This document shows, in pieces, positions 1-8,197 of a stretch of 18,447 bases of DNA (the stretch's first letter is position 1; each line of letters starts with the position of its first letter). Below the pieces are notes generated by a model that did no database searches, had not been told where the DNA came from, and was given only the letters and a program-made list of their open reading frames with translations. The stretch lies in assembly GCA_023381895.1 (NCBI GenBank), contig JAMCTA010000137.1, forward strand, positions 1 through 18,447, read 5' to 3'. This stretch comes from Chloroflexota bacterium (GTDB taxonomy: Bacteria; Chloroflexota; UBA4733). A program made the translations under genes and the position numbers.

Positions 1-1114
1 AGGCATTGTCTTCACGCTGCGAGGTGTTCTTGCCACCTGGTCCCCACGGGAAGGGAGCAACACCCCACTGGAAGTGGGGCTTCGCCACCGCCGCCTGACG
101 CTCCAGCCAGCCCGCAGCAACCTCGACCATGCCCACCCTACCACTGAAGAGGGGATTGCCTTGAGATGCCAGCGCCTGGGCGTCCGTTGGTGTGGGACTC
201 ACCTGATACTTCAGCGTGAGATCAGCGAGCCAGGTCATAGCATCCACCATGCCCGATCGGTCTGGATAGACCTGCGCTGGAAGCTTGCCCTGGTAGATCG
301 GCGAATCTTGTGGGCCGCCCTTATCGTTGAAAGGATCGGCATTCCATAACCAGCCCAAAGAGCCGAGTGCACCAGATCCCATGATGAGCCCATAGGTCGT
401 CGTCGAGGGATTGCCTGTCTTATGTGTGAGCGCCTTGGCAGCCTCGAGGAGCTTGTCTGTCGTCCACGTCTTGTCATTCCAATCGCTCGGTGGCAAGGGA
501 ACGTTGTATTTGTCAAAGAGCGTCTTGTTGTAGACGAGGAAGTTCGGATTGCTGTTCCACGGAATGGCCAAGAGCTTTCCGTCAACCGTGTACTCCTTGC
601 GGTAGATGTCGAGCAGATAGCTTGGATCTACCTTTGCCTGGCTGAAGTAGGTTGTCAGGTCAGTGAGCAGGTTGTGATGCACTAACGTATAGAAGCCAGT
701 GTTGCCCCAATCGGTGTAGACTTCAGGCACGGATCCCGCAGCGACAAGGGCCAGGAGCTTCTGCCCATACGCAGTACTCCCTGGCGACACCACTTGGACC
801 TCGATATTCGGTTGAACCTTCTTGAAGTCAGGAACGATCCCGTTGCGCGAGAACTTGTCGAGGAGCGGATCTTCCGGAACCAGCCACGTCACCTGGCCTT
901 TTGCCGTGCCCGGAGCCTGCACCTGAGCAGATGTGGCTGCACCCTGGCTCGCTGTGGCCGCCTGGGACTTCGCTACTGCAGAACTCGTCGTGCTCGTCGT
1001 ACTGCTCGCCGATGAGCCGCACGCCGCGAGCAAGGGCAGGGCGGCAGCGGCGCCTACGAAGGCGAAACCACGAATGACAACGGCTCTTCTGCTGACACGA
1101 TGCTGCACCGACAC
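1..1114 (-). CDS. ABC transporter extracellular sugar-binding lipoprotein (3' end beyond window)
   Basis: This reading frame stays open for 371 codons and leaves the window on the left. It starts at a GTG preceded by AAAGGAG six bases upstream. The N-terminus has a twin-arginine-like motif (SRR, residues 8-10), a hydrophobic stretch and the lipobox LLAAC with Cys32. A Ser/Thr/Ala-rich linker follows to about residue 65, then a family-1-type binding fold (VTWLVPEDP, later YTDWGNTGFYTLV and NPNFLVYNKTLFDKYNVPLP). Such proteins sit lipid-anchored outside the membrane and deliver sugars to an ABC importer. Permease genes, if any, would be further left; none is visible here. The substrate cannot be read from the sequence. 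It resembles the two other binding proteins of the window in architecture only. Confidence 0.9.
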   Translation of the reverse strand, partial: MSVQHRVSRRAVVIRGFAFVGAAAALPLLAACGSSASSTTSTTSSAVAKSQAATASQGAATSAQVQAPGTAKGQVTWLVPEDPLLDKFSRNGIVPDFKKVQPNIEVQVVSPGSTAYGQKLLALVAAGSVPEVYTDWGNTGFYTLVHHNLLTDLTTYFSQAKVDPSYLLDIYRKEYTVDGKLLAIPWNSNPNFLVYNKTLFDKYNVPLPPSDWNDKTWTTDKLLEAAKALTHKTGNPSTTTYGLIMGSGALGSLGWLWNADPFNDKGGPQDSPIYQGKLPAQVYPDRSGMVDAMTWLADLTLKYQVSPTPTDAQALASQGNPLFSGRVGMVEVAAGWLERQAAVAKPHFQWGVAPFPWGPGGKNTSQREDNA

Positions 1115-1255
1115 TAGTGTCTCCTTTCTGGAGCTATACCTCCAACACAAGCTTGCGGACCTCCGTCGCGCCTCACTGCACCAGAGCGGTGTGTTCGACC
1201 GACCACGATATGCAATGGGTACCAGGTTCCACGAAGACAAACGTTTGACTACTCG

Positions 1256-1261
1256 ATTATA
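1256..1261 (-). promoter_or_regulatory. Candidate -10 box for the sugar-binding protein gene
   Basis: The minus strand reads TATAAT here, about 140 bases upstream of the GTG at 1114. No convincing -35 lies 16-18 bases further up. After the -10 comes the string TCGAGTAGTCAA, loosely like TCTAGCCTGTCAA after the leftward -10 of the 71-bp repeats. The similarity is weak and may be chance. Confidence 0.3.
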
Positions 1262-1455
1262 GACTAGAATTCCTAATGCTGGCTAGATCAAGCACTCGAG
1301 TTGCTCTGCCAGTCGAGCGCACAACTGCGAGGACTTGCTCTACAGGATAGGCCACGGCACCCTCCAGGCTGGGCGCCCTTCGCCAAGGCGGGTGTGGCTG
1401 GCTGGCTCATCTCGCTGCGGTTCCTGAAGCAGTAATCTGCTCTCGATCTTCTCGC

Positions 1456-1496
1456 CCTTGAGCTGCGCTGCCGCCCGGCGGCAGCGCAGCTCAAGG
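1456..1496. repeat. Perfect 20-bp inverted repeat (hairpin)
   Basis: Two 20-base arms (CCTTGAGCTGCGCTGCCGCC and its exact complement) flank a single central C. The GC-rich stem would be very stable as RNA or as a DNA cruciform. No T-run follows on either strand, so it is not a classical intrinsic terminator. It lies between divergent genes, where a terminator is not needed for either. It could insulate a neighbour, act in an RNA leader of the SCO gene, or be a dispersed palindromic element. Confidence 0.8.
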
Positions 1497-1624
1497 AGCG
1501 GAGTACCACAGTGCTCTAGTGCCCCGCTTTCTCTTGCGAGCCGTCCCAGGAAGCGATACTCTGATAAAAGGATGCCCTAGTCCATCACAGTCACGTTGGC
1601 ACCAGAAGGACCCGGCAAGCGCAC

Positions 1625-2320
1625 ATGCTAAAGAAGACACGCGTGACAGAGCTTCCATCGAGGGCGGCAACATCGAGACGCTCGCCCTTTCGCTGGGCAC
1701 TCCCCCTCGTCCTCACTGCTGTGCTCATCGCTGTCGGCGCAGCAGTTGGGCTGCTCGTATCACTCCATATTCAAGCCCAGCAACTCATCGGCCCTACCAT
1801 CAGTGGCAACGCCAAGGCGGCTGATTTCACACTCAAAGATAGCAATGGGCACACAATCTCTCTTGCCGCACTCAAAGGCAAGGTGGTAGCTCTCACCTTC
1901 CTCTACACGCACTGTCCGGACGTCTGTCCCCTCATCGCCGGCAAGCTTGCACAAGCCGACAATGCCCTGGGGTCCGATCAGTCGAAAGTCGAGCTCCTCG
2001 CCGTCAGCGTAGACCCGAAGGGGGACACACCGCAGACCGTGGCCGCCTTCGATCAGACCCACGGTTTGGTGCAGCCCAACTGGCACTACCTCCTTGGCAC
2101 GGAAAGCCAGCTGATACCGGTCTGGAAGAGCTACTACGTGGGAGCAGATGCTGCAGAGGCACCGAGCAAGGCAGGCAGCGTGAGCAAGCCATCTCCTCAG
2201 CTTGTCGACCACACCGCCATTGTCTACGTCATCGATCCTCAGGGACATCTGCGCCTCGCCTTCGATGCAAGCTTCAGCGTGGGTGACTTCGTGCACGACG
2301 TGAGAGCGCTGGAATCATAG
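1625..2320 (+). CDS. SCO1/SenC family copper chaperone, membrane-anchored
   Basis: The 231-residue protein has a basic N-terminus, one membrane segment (about residues 24-47) and an extracytoplasmic thioredoxin-like fold. The SCO copper-binding signature is complete: C97-P-D-V-C101 and H196 (VDHTAIVYVID). SCO proteins bind copper and help build the CuA site of cytochrome c oxidase or act as thiol reductants; this is family knowledge. The insert between residues 172 and 192 is rich in Ala and Ser and looks flexible. The start is the ATG just before the basic segment. A GAAGGA lies about 14 bases upstream, too far to be a strong ribosome site, so the start is likely but not certain. No oxidase genes are next to it, so it looks monocistronic. 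Confidence 0.93.
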   Translation: MLKKTRVTELPSRAATSRRSPFRWALPLVLTAVLIAVGAAVGLLVSLHIQAQQLIGPTISGNAKAADFTLKDSNGHTISLAALKGKVVALTFLYTHCPDVCPLIAGKLAQADNALGSDQSKVELLAVSVDPKGDTPQTVAAFDQTHGLVQPNWHYLLGTESQLIPVWKSYYVGADAAEAPSKAGSVSKPSPQLVDHTAIVYVIDPQGHLRLAFDASFSVGDFVHDVRALES

Positions 2321-2336
2321 GAGCATCTGCCGCAGC

Positions 2337-2376
2337 GGCTGGGTCCTGCCCGCCGTTGAAGTGCGGCTGCCCAGCC
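2337..2376. terminator. Possible terminator between convergent SCO and ATPase genes
   Basis: GGCTGGG (2337-2343) pairs with CCCAGCC (2370-2376), with a shorter inner CGCC/GCGG pairing possible. The sequence CTGACTCTTTCC follows on the plus strand. It lies 16 bases after the SCO stop in a convergent gap, the right place for a terminator, but the T-tract is poor. Confidence 0.35.
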
Positions 2377-2431
2377 CTGACTCTTTCCTCGCCCAGATCG
2401 TGCTCTCAGCGTGTGCTTCCGGCGAACACGA

Positions 2432-5110
2432 TCACCCGGACCTCATCACACCTTTTCCGCCAAGACCAATCCGGATCCATTTGTACAGCTCCCACCAGCT
2501 GGGCACCAGGAGCGCGCTTGCCAGCACGACACCCCACGCCAGGAGTGGCAGGAACAGCAGGTGCAAGCGCACCTGGAGAAAGGGGAGGGAGAGACCCAGT
2601 GCAAGAACCAGCAGCACTCCGGCGAGCCACCCGAGAAAGGGTCGATTCGCCAGAGGATGCGTGCGCAAGAGCAGTTGATGCTCTGCACGCATGTGTGCCG
2701 CCATCACGACGTGCCCGAGCAGCCAGGTCGCAAAGGCTGCCGTTCGCGCCACCGGGAAGCCATAGCGCTGAAGGGTCCATCCATAGACACACAGCACGGC
2801 TGCCGCCAGCGACAAACCACCCAGAAGAATGCCGAGCTGCATCGAGCGGTCGATGAATGGGCGGGACACATCCCGTGGAGGCTGGGTCATGAGTTTCTGC
2901 TCTGGCGGCTCGGCCACGAAGGTCGTCGACGCACCCAGGTCCATGAACAGCTCCATCACGATGATCTGCACTGGAGCGAAGGGAATAGGTAGGTGCAGAA
3001 GCACGGCTGCAAGAGAAGCACTGACGAGGGCGACTTTGGCCGCGAGATAGTAGCGCACTGCCTTGCGCAGATTGGCGTAGAGTGTGCGTCCGGCACGCAC
3101 CGCCGTCACAACCGTCGCGAGCCGATCATCGCCCAGCACGAGGTCCGCAGCCTCACGCGCGACATCGGTCCCGGTCTGCCCCATGGCCACACCAACGGCG
3201 GCAGCACGCAGCGCCGGAGCATCGTTGACACCATCTCCGCTCACCGCTACGACATCGCCATGAGCCTGCAGAGCCTGTACGAGCTGCAGCTTCTGCTCGG
3301 CAGTGACACGCGCGAACACTGAAGCTGAGCGAGCAAGCCGTCCGATCTCCTCGGCGGTCTGACCGGCGAGCTCGCGACCCAAGACGACGCGATCCGACGC
3401 GATCCCGGTGTGTCGCGCCACGGCTTCGGCCGTGACCGGATGGTCACCGGTGAGCATGATGACCCGGATCCCCGCCGCTTGTAGCTCTGCTACTGCTCCC
3501 ACAGCCTCAGGGCGTGGGGGATCCGCGAGTCCAACGAGACCGACGAGCGTCAACTGCCGCTCGAGTGAATCTCTCCCATCGGATGTGAAGAGGGTGGGTG
3601 AAATCCGCCGCTCGGCGAGAGCGAGCACACGCAAGCCGCGGCGAGTCAGCGCCTCCACCTCAGTACAGACACACTGCCGGGACGAACTATCAAGCTCAGT
3701 GATACGACCGGCAGTGAGAAGCTGCGAGCACCGCTCGAGCACCGGTTCAGGAGCGCCTTTGACGGCGAGCCAGCGCTGACCGTGGCGTTCGTAGAGCACA
3801 GCGACACTGCGCCACAGATCATCGAACGGATACTCTTCAATGATTGCGGCCCGTGCGTGCAGATTGGCGACATCGAGTCCAGCAGTCGCCGCTGCTGCGA
3901 GCAGAGCGATCTCGGTTGGATCACCAATCCATTGCAGATGGCCATCAGTCACCTGCAGCTGCGCATCACTGGCAAGGCTCCCAAGCTCCAGAAGCCTCGG
4001 CATCGCCCCGTCTTGGGCCGGTGGAAACGGGGACTCGCCTCCATCCATCCAGAGTGTTGTCACCTGCATCCGGTTCTCGGTGAGTGTGCCGGTCTTATCA
4101 GTACCCACAACAGACACCGCCCCGAGTGTTTCCGCGGCTTGGAGTCGCTTGAGAAACGCTCGCTGGCGCGCGAGCTGATAAGCTCCCAAACCGAGCACGA
4201 TAGTGATCAAGATCGGTAGCTCTTCGGGAATCGTGGCAAAAGCGAGCGTCAGACCGGTGAGTAGCATGTCCTGGAAGGGAAGATGAGCAACGACGATTCC
4301 GAGGAGCGGGGTGAGGACACTCAGGCCAATGGCAACCCACACCAACCATCCTGCCAACTGACGCATGTGCACCTGCAACGGTGTGCGTGGGGGCCGGCCC
4401 GTCTGCACGAGCCGCTGGATGCGACCCAGCTCCGCATTCCGCCCCGTGGCAACCACAACGCCACGGCCATGGCCTGCGGTCACGAGTGTGCCGCTGAAGG
4501 TGAGATTGCGCCGCTCCACCAGATCAGTCAGCGGCTCGAGCTGACAGCCTGCTTCTTTGGTCACTGGCACTGATTCACCGGTCAGACTGGACTCATCCAC
4601 GCGGAGCGCGACGGTCTCCAGCAGGCGCAGATCAGCTGGCACACGCGTGCCTGACTGCAGTAGCACCACGTCTCCTGGAACGAGCTCCGCGCTCGGCACT
4701 ATCAGCACTGTGCCGCCGCGAATAGCTCTTGCGGTCGGAGCGCTCAAATGGCGGAGCGCTCCGATGGCCCGCTTGGCTCGCGCTTCACTCCAGAACTCCA
4801 CAATCGCCACTGCCAGGATGACCACGAGGATGGTCAGCGCATCAGCAAGCTTCCCAAGAAGACCGTAGAGCACGGCGACAACGAGGAGCAATGGCACAAG
4901 CGGCTCGGTAAGCGGTTCCAGCGGTTCTTTCCACCAGCGCGAGCGGTGCGGTGGATCAAGGACGTTAGCTCCCCACTGTTCGAGGCGGGCAACAGCCTCC
5001 AGCGTAGACAGTCCCTGATGCGCGTCAGTGTCCAGCTGGGTCAGGGTGTCACTTGCGGACTCGCTGTGCCAGGGAACCTCAACACCGTGAAGGTTGCTAG
5101 CCGCTACCAT
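2432..5110 (-). CDS. P-type cation-transporting ATPase (P2-like)
   Basis: Taken from the ATG at 5110, the protein has 892 residues. All P-type landmarks are in order: TGES (177-180, actuator), PEEL in the fourth membrane helix (295-298), DKTGT with the phosphorylated Asp (D338), KGAPE (451-455, nucleotide domain), TGD (554-556) and GDGVND (625-630, hinge). About ten membrane helices are expected. There is no N-terminal CxxC metal-binding domain and no CPC motif, so it is not a typical P1B heavy-metal pump. It resembles P2 (Ca2+/cation) pumps, but PEEL replaces the common PEGL and helix six reads MELFMDLGAS, so the ion is unknown. An open frame extends upstream to 5233 but overlaps the preceding gene. 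The ATG at 5110 overlaps that gene's end by 14 bases and follows a GGGAGGAG, suggesting translational coupling. Confidence 0.93.
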   Translation of the reverse strand: MVAASNLHGVEVPWHSESASDTLTQLDTDAHQGLSTLEAVARLEQWGANVLDPPHRSRWWKEPLEPLTEPLVPLLLVVAVLYGLLGKLADALTILVVILAVAIVEFWSEARAKRAIGALRHLSAPTARAIRGGTVLIVPSAELVPGDVVLLQSGTRVPADLRLLETVALRVDESSLTGESVPVTKEAGCQLEPLTDLVERRNLTFSGTLVTAGHGRGVVVATGRNAELGRIQRLVQTGRPPRTPLQVHMRQLAGWLVWVAIGLSVLTPLLGIVVAHLPFQDMLLTGLTLAFATIPEELPILITIVLGLGAYQLARQRAFLKRLQAAETLGAVSVVGTDKTGTLTENRMQVTTLWMDGGESPFPPAQDGAMPRLLELGSLASDAQLQVTDGHLQWIGDPTEIALLAAAATAGLDVANLHARAAIIEEYPFDDLWRSVAVLYERHGQRWLAVKGAPEPVLERCSQLLTAGRITELDSSSRQCVCTEVEALTRRGLRVLALAERRISPTLFTSDGRDSLERQLTLVGLVGLADPPRPEAVGAVAELQAAGIRVIMLTGDHPVTAEAVARHTGIASDRVVLGRELAGQTAEEIGRLARSASVFARVTAEQKLQLVQALQAHGDVVAVSGDGVNDAPALRAAAVGVAMGQTGTDVAREAADLVLGDDRLATVVTAVRAGRTLYANLRKAVRYYLAAKVALVSASLAAVLLHLPIPFAPVQIIVMELFMDLGASTTFVAEPPEQKLMTQPPRDVSRPFIDRSMQLGILLGGLSLAAAVLCVYGWTLQRYGFPVARTAAFATWLLGHVVMAAHMRAEHQLLLRTHPLANRPFLGWLAGVLLVLALGLSLPFLQVRLHLLFLPLLAWGVVLASALLVPSWWELYKWIRIGLGGKGVMRSG

Positions 5111-5666
5111 TACGGTTGCTCTCTCCTCCCTGTTCCCGGCGGTAGACCTCACCGGTGAATGCGTCGAGAGCCTCTCGTCCGCGTTCAACTGCGGCGTGGG
5201 CGCTGGCTCGCAGGGGTGCCTCGAAGAAGTCACGCGCCTGAATACGATCCTGCCAGCGTTGCAGCTTCTCCCAATCAGACTCGATGTCCTCGAGCTCGGC
5301 GAAGGTATATTTGCCCTTGTGCTGCTCGCGTCTGATCTCGTCTTCCAGGCGCTCGACGCCTTCTATAAGCTCGGTGTACTCTTCGTCGCGAGCTTCTTTG
5401 AAGCGCCGGATGATGTCCTGCTCCCACTCGCGGTCCGGTGAGGACGTCAGGAGCAAAGAAACGTCACCCCCCATAGCGCGTATGCGCTGAGCGAGCTCCG
5501 CCAGTGCTCCCCGCGTGTCTGGATGGTCAGGGAGGATCACTGCCGCCTGCTGGAGGTAGACAGCCCCGAGCTGCTTGAGGTGGCGCCACACGTAGGTGCG
5601 CCGGCCAGGCGGATCCTGCGGCACGCGATAGATCAAGAGCTGCCAGGACTGGCTCGACTCAGTCAC
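5097..5666 (-). CDS. Stand-alone ChrB N-terminal-domain protein (chromate resistance family)
   Basis: The 189-residue protein begins with a segment (WQLLIYRVPQDP, then TYVWRHLKQLGAVYLQQAAVILP) typical of the ChrB N-terminal domain. The rest (about 85-145) is charged, helical and probably coiled-coil (DIIRRFKEARDEEYTELIEGVERLEDEI). Full ChrB proteins carry a further C-terminal domain that is absent here; short forms are common beside ChrA transporters. No ChrA lies nearby. It overlaps the P-type ATPase gene by 14 bases, so the two are almost certainly co-transcribed. The role is probably regulatory or accessory in metal or oxyanion stress, by family inference only. The start is a GTG without a clear ribosome site (GCAGG lies 7 bases upstream). 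Confidence 0.82.
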   Translation of the reverse strand: MTESSQSWQLLIYRVPQDPPGRRTYVWRHLKQLGAVYLQQAAVILPDHPDTRGALAELAQRIRAMGGDVSLLLTSSPDREWEQDIIRRFKEARDEEYTELIEGVERLEDEIRREQHKGKYTFAELEDIESDWEKLQRWQDRIQARDFFEAPLRASAHAAVERGREALDAFTGEVYRREQGGESNRNGSG

Positions 5667-5684
5667 GAATAGGCCTGCATGTCA

Positions 5685-5716
5685 TGTCACTAACATTGCT
5701 TGAAACGATTGTGACA
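5685..5716. promoter_or_regulatory. Inverted repeat upstream of the ChrB-domain gene
   Basis: TGTCAC (5685-5690) and GTGACA (5711-5716) are inverted copies separated by 20 bases in the 123-base gap before the ChrB-domain gene. This could be a two-half-site operator. The match is only six bases per arm, so chance is possible. Confidence 0.3.
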
Positions 5717-5789
5717 CTCTACCATACGACGCTGAGCACCGGCCGCGCGACTAGTGTTCCTCTCAGTGCATTCCGGTGACTGAAACTGG

Positions 5790-6806
5790 TCAGCTTCGCT
5801 GGTCTGTCGACAAGCCGCGGAACGATATCAGGGAGCACTCATTGGTGGCATCTGTGACACTGTCCGCAGGCGACGGTGCGCGATAGCGAGTAGCCTCACG
5901 CAAGCCCAGCATTAGCGTTCCGACACCGATGCCCAGCACAACGATCAACACCAGAACAAAACCGAGCCCGAGATGGTGCAGGTTGTGGATGTGAAGAGGC
6001 GTCCTAATCTGCCAGGAAGCGAAGCTGGCAACGAAGAGCGTGAGGAGGCCAGCGACGGTGAAAGCGAGCCCACCCCAGAAGAGGGTCATACCAGCGACGC
6101 GACGTGCCAGGAGAGCGCCAACCTGTTCCGGGAGATGGCGGCGTCGAATCCACCACCCAAAGCCGGCGCCAGCCGCGGCTTGCACTGCCATGGTACCCAA
6201 TCCGAAGGCTGCACCAGGCAGCCAGGAAGTAACGAGGCTCGGCATGGACGGCGCCAGGGTCGTATAGAGGATCATTGCGAAGGCACCGACGCCGAAGCCG
6301 GCAAGAAAGCCATGGAGAGCCGCCATTAGCGGAGTCACAGGGCGGGGCACTGCAGCGTCCGTCACAGTGCCGAGCCAGTTCTCACCCCGCCTAACCAATG
6401 GCAAATGGAGGTGGAGGTTATGGCCAACGCGCAGCACATAACCACCTGCTACAGCCATGACCAGACCGACGAGTACGTAGACTATACCATTATCGAATTC
6501 TAACTGAAACCAGCGCGCCAATACCAAGTAAGCGAGCATGCTGACGAGCGAACGCTGCACAGCGAACGCCGCTGAAAAAGCAATGCCGGAGAGCAGTCCG
6601 CTCCTCGTGGAGTAGCTACCGATAGCGTAGCTGAAGGTAATCGGCCAGGTGTGCTCATCGGGTGTGAGGCCGTGGACTACGCCAAGAAGAAACGCCGTGA
6701 GCAAAATGGTGCCGGCTGGCAAGCCTGAGGACGGATTCCATAGATCGATTCCCACCGTGTCAAGTACTCTATTCCGCAAGAAAAATGAGAATATTCTCAC
6801 TATCAT
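5790..6806 (-). CDS. Polytopic membrane protein, NiCoT/RcnA-like (HGLTPDEH motif)
   Basis: The frame encodes up to 338 residues with about seven or eight hydrophobic segments. The first helix carries HGLTPDEH (45-52), which resembles the HX4DH signature of nickel/cobalt transporters such as NiCoT and RcnA, with D-E-H in place of D-H. Further histidines lie at NLHLHLPL (near 130), AALHGF (near 165) and in a loop LHIHNLHHLG (near 271-280). This fits a divalent-metal permease or exporter, but related UreH/TauE-like membrane proteins are alternatives. It is the first gene of a leftward set with the ChrB-domain protein and the P-type ATPase, 123 bases upstream of the former. The start is uncertain: the first ATG (6806) has no ribosome site and lies at the promoter, so GTG 6755 or a start near the first helix may be the real one. 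Confidence 0.75.
   Translation of the reverse strand: MIVRIFSFFLRNRVLDTVGIDLWNPSSGLPAGTILLTAFLLGVVHGLTPDEHTWPITFSYAIGSYSTRSGLLSGIAFSAAFAVQRSLVSMLAYLVLARWFQLEFDNGIVYVLVGLVMAVAGGYVLRVGHNLHLHLPLVRRGENWLGTVTDAAVPRPVTPLMAALHGFLAGFGVGAFAMILYTTLAPSMPSLVTSWLPGAAFGLGTMAVQAAAGAGFGWWIRRRHLPEQVGALLARRVAGMTLFWGGLAFTVAGLLTLFVASFASWQIRTPLHIHNLHHLGLGFVLVLIVVLGIGVGTLMLGLREATRYRAPSPADSVTDATNECSLISFRGLSTDQRS
6786..6799. promoter_or_regulatory. 14-bp perfect palindrome, candidate operator
   Basis: TGAGAATATTCTCA is perfectly symmetric. It lies just downstream of the -10 of the predicted leftward promoter, near the expected transcription start of the membrane-protein gene. The 7+7 arrangement loosely recalls Fur-family boxes (TGATAAT-N-ATTATCA) but lacks the central base and differs at one position per arm. 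A metal-responsive repressor site is a reasonable guess. Confidence 0.45.
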
Positions 6807-6807
6807 A

Positions 6808-6837
6808 TCTATACCACTGTGCCGGATTGGTGGTCAA
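6808..6837 (-). promoter_or_regulatory. Predicted promoter of the metal-handling operon
   Basis: On the minus strand, TTGACC (6832-6837) and TATAGA (6808-6813) are spaced by 18 bases, near the sigma-70 consensus. The predicted transcription start is about 6800, inside the 14-bp palindrome. This places the ATG at 6806 upstream of the transcript and argues for a later translation start. Confidence 0.45.
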
Positions 6838-7112
6838 GACCCTGCAACAGGCAGTACGCCGCTCCCAATCTGACCGTGTGCAGCGCTGCCGGTATCGACA
6901 GGAAAGCCCAGATGGCAACGGTCTGACATCCTGGCGCGTGGTCAGTATGCTTTCCGGTGTCTCGTTGAACCGTGGGAGACGGGAGCAATTCACAGAACAT
7001 CTTCCGCCGGCACCAGCATACGCACCACAAGAGCCACTGCCAAGTGAGCGCTCTTCTCGCACAGCGCCGAGCACGGAGCCGTCAACCCGATGTCTGATTC
7101 CTCCGAACAGCG
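6838..7112. other. Intergenic stretch without recognisable genes
   Basis: This sequence separates the leftward membrane-protein gene from the rightward phosphoesterase fragment. I found no frame resembling the missing N-terminal half of the phosphoesterase. The frame of that gene meets a TGA at 7095, 18 bases before its first usable GTG. The short open frames here look random. Confidence 0.5.
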
Positions 7113-7985
7113 GTGAGCTTCCTCAAGGCCGAGGCTTACCAGGATGACCACACTGGCTACTCTGACCCGCTTGACGAGCAAGCCTTCCTCGTCAACACGA
7201 TCAACCGCATTGAGCAATCATCCTTCTGGAGCAGCACAGCGATCATCATCAACTACGACGACCCCGACGGCTGGTACGATCACGTTCTTGGGCCCATCGT
7301 GAACCAGTCCACGTCGCCCTTGGACGCCCTTGCAGGAGCCGGATCGTGTGGAACGGGAAAAGCCGGGCAGCCTCAAGGTCGTTGCGGCTACGGCCCTCGC
7401 ATCCCTCTCCTCGTCATCTCGCCCTATTCTCGGGTGAACTTCGTCGACCACTCCGTGACGGATCAGTCCTCGATCCTGCGCTTCATCGAAGACAACTGGT
7501 CCCTGGGGCGGATTGGCAACGGCTCCTTTGACGCGCTGGCAGGCTCGATCGACTCTATGTTCGATTTCACTGATCTACCGCACACCGGTGACTTCCTTCT
7601 CGACCCAGTGACTGGTGAACCCACAACGAACGCAGCTGCCGCAGCCGCCACGACGCTCTCGGTCCAGCAGAGTGGAACGCTCGCCAGCAACAGCGGTGGT
7701 GCTTTCGCTACCTACGAGATTGTCCAGCCATCGGGCGCAGCGCTTACCCTGACGTTGAGTGTGGGACCACACACCGCCGTCGCGGCACACCAGATCGGCA
7801 TCGATGTCTACCAAGGCGGTGCTCTTCTGGGACACGTCACGCCTACCAGCACCAGTCTGGGTGACGCCGTCAGCAATGACGCACCCGCGCTCACCGTGAC
7901 GCCCACGGTCGGTGCTGGAGCGGTGACCATCCAGGTATTCAACTACTCATCAAACGCAGTCAGCTACACGCTGACGCAGCCATAG
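7113..7985 (+). pseudogene. Phospholipase C/acid phosphatase-like phosphoesterase, N-terminal half missing
   Basis: The 290 residues match the C-terminal half of secreted alkaline-phosphatase-superfamily phosphoesterases (non-specific phospholipase C/AcpA type). Key family strings are SFLKAEAYQDDHTGYSDPLDE (start to about 22, quoted with one residue left off), YDDPDGWYDHV (48-58), GPRIPLLVISPYSR (94-107) and VDHSVTDQSSILRFIEDNW (111-129). A C-terminal beta-rich extension (about 170-290) follows. The usual secretion signal and the N-terminal part with the nucleophile are absent, and homology begins abruptly at the GTG. A stop in this frame lies at 7095, and no ribosome site is visible. The gene is therefore most likely a 5'-truncated remnant, although the remaining 290 codons are undamaged, which suggests a recent event or a retained use. 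Confidence 0.8.
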
Positions 7986-7995
7986 CCACCTGATC

Positions 7996-8051
7996 CTGGC
8001 AATACTTCTCCCGCCCCCAAAGCCAGCAAGGGGCGGGAGAAGTATTGCCAG
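7996..8051. terminator. Strong hairpin, probable bidirectional terminator
   Basis: Two perfectly complementary 22-base arms (7996-8017 and 8030-8051) flank a 12-base loop. The hairpin lies 10 bases after the phosphoesterase stop and about 145 bases beyond the end of the leftward catabolic operon, so it can serve both convergent units. The T-run expected of an intrinsic terminator is weak (GTTGCTGTTT on the plus strand). Confidence 0.65.
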
Positions 8052-8197
8052 TTGCTGTTTCCGAAACGGTCTACTCACACCTGGAGGATCAGACCTGGTC
8101 CTCCGAGCTGCCCAGTACGTAGAGAGCGCTGGTCTTGCCCTGCAGTACGCGCACACAACACCATCGTGGACGTGCCAGTAACCCGCACAGGTTCATC

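Larger units (their letters stand above)
1115..1624. other. Intergenic region between divergent genes
   Basis: This 510-base gap separates the leftward binding protein from the rightward SCO gene. Short open frames exist, but none shows a recognisable protein. It contains a perfect -10 box for the leftward gene (TATAAT on the minus strand, 1256-1261) and the long inverted repeat at 1456-1496. I see no RNA gene or mobile element in it. Confidence 0.6.

Noticed and set aside
1760..2296. A 178-codon minus-strand open frame
   Set aside because: It is antisense to the SCO gene with its CPDVC and histidine ligands.
2356..2992. Several overlapping plus-strand open frames of 100-190 codons
   Set aside because: They are antisense to the C-terminal part of the P-type ATPase, whose motifs are unambiguous, and show no protein-family features.
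5111..5233. Upstream extension of the P-type ATPase frame to 5233
   Set aside because: It overlaps the ChrB-domain gene by 137 bases, has no family similarity, and a better-supported start exists at 5110.
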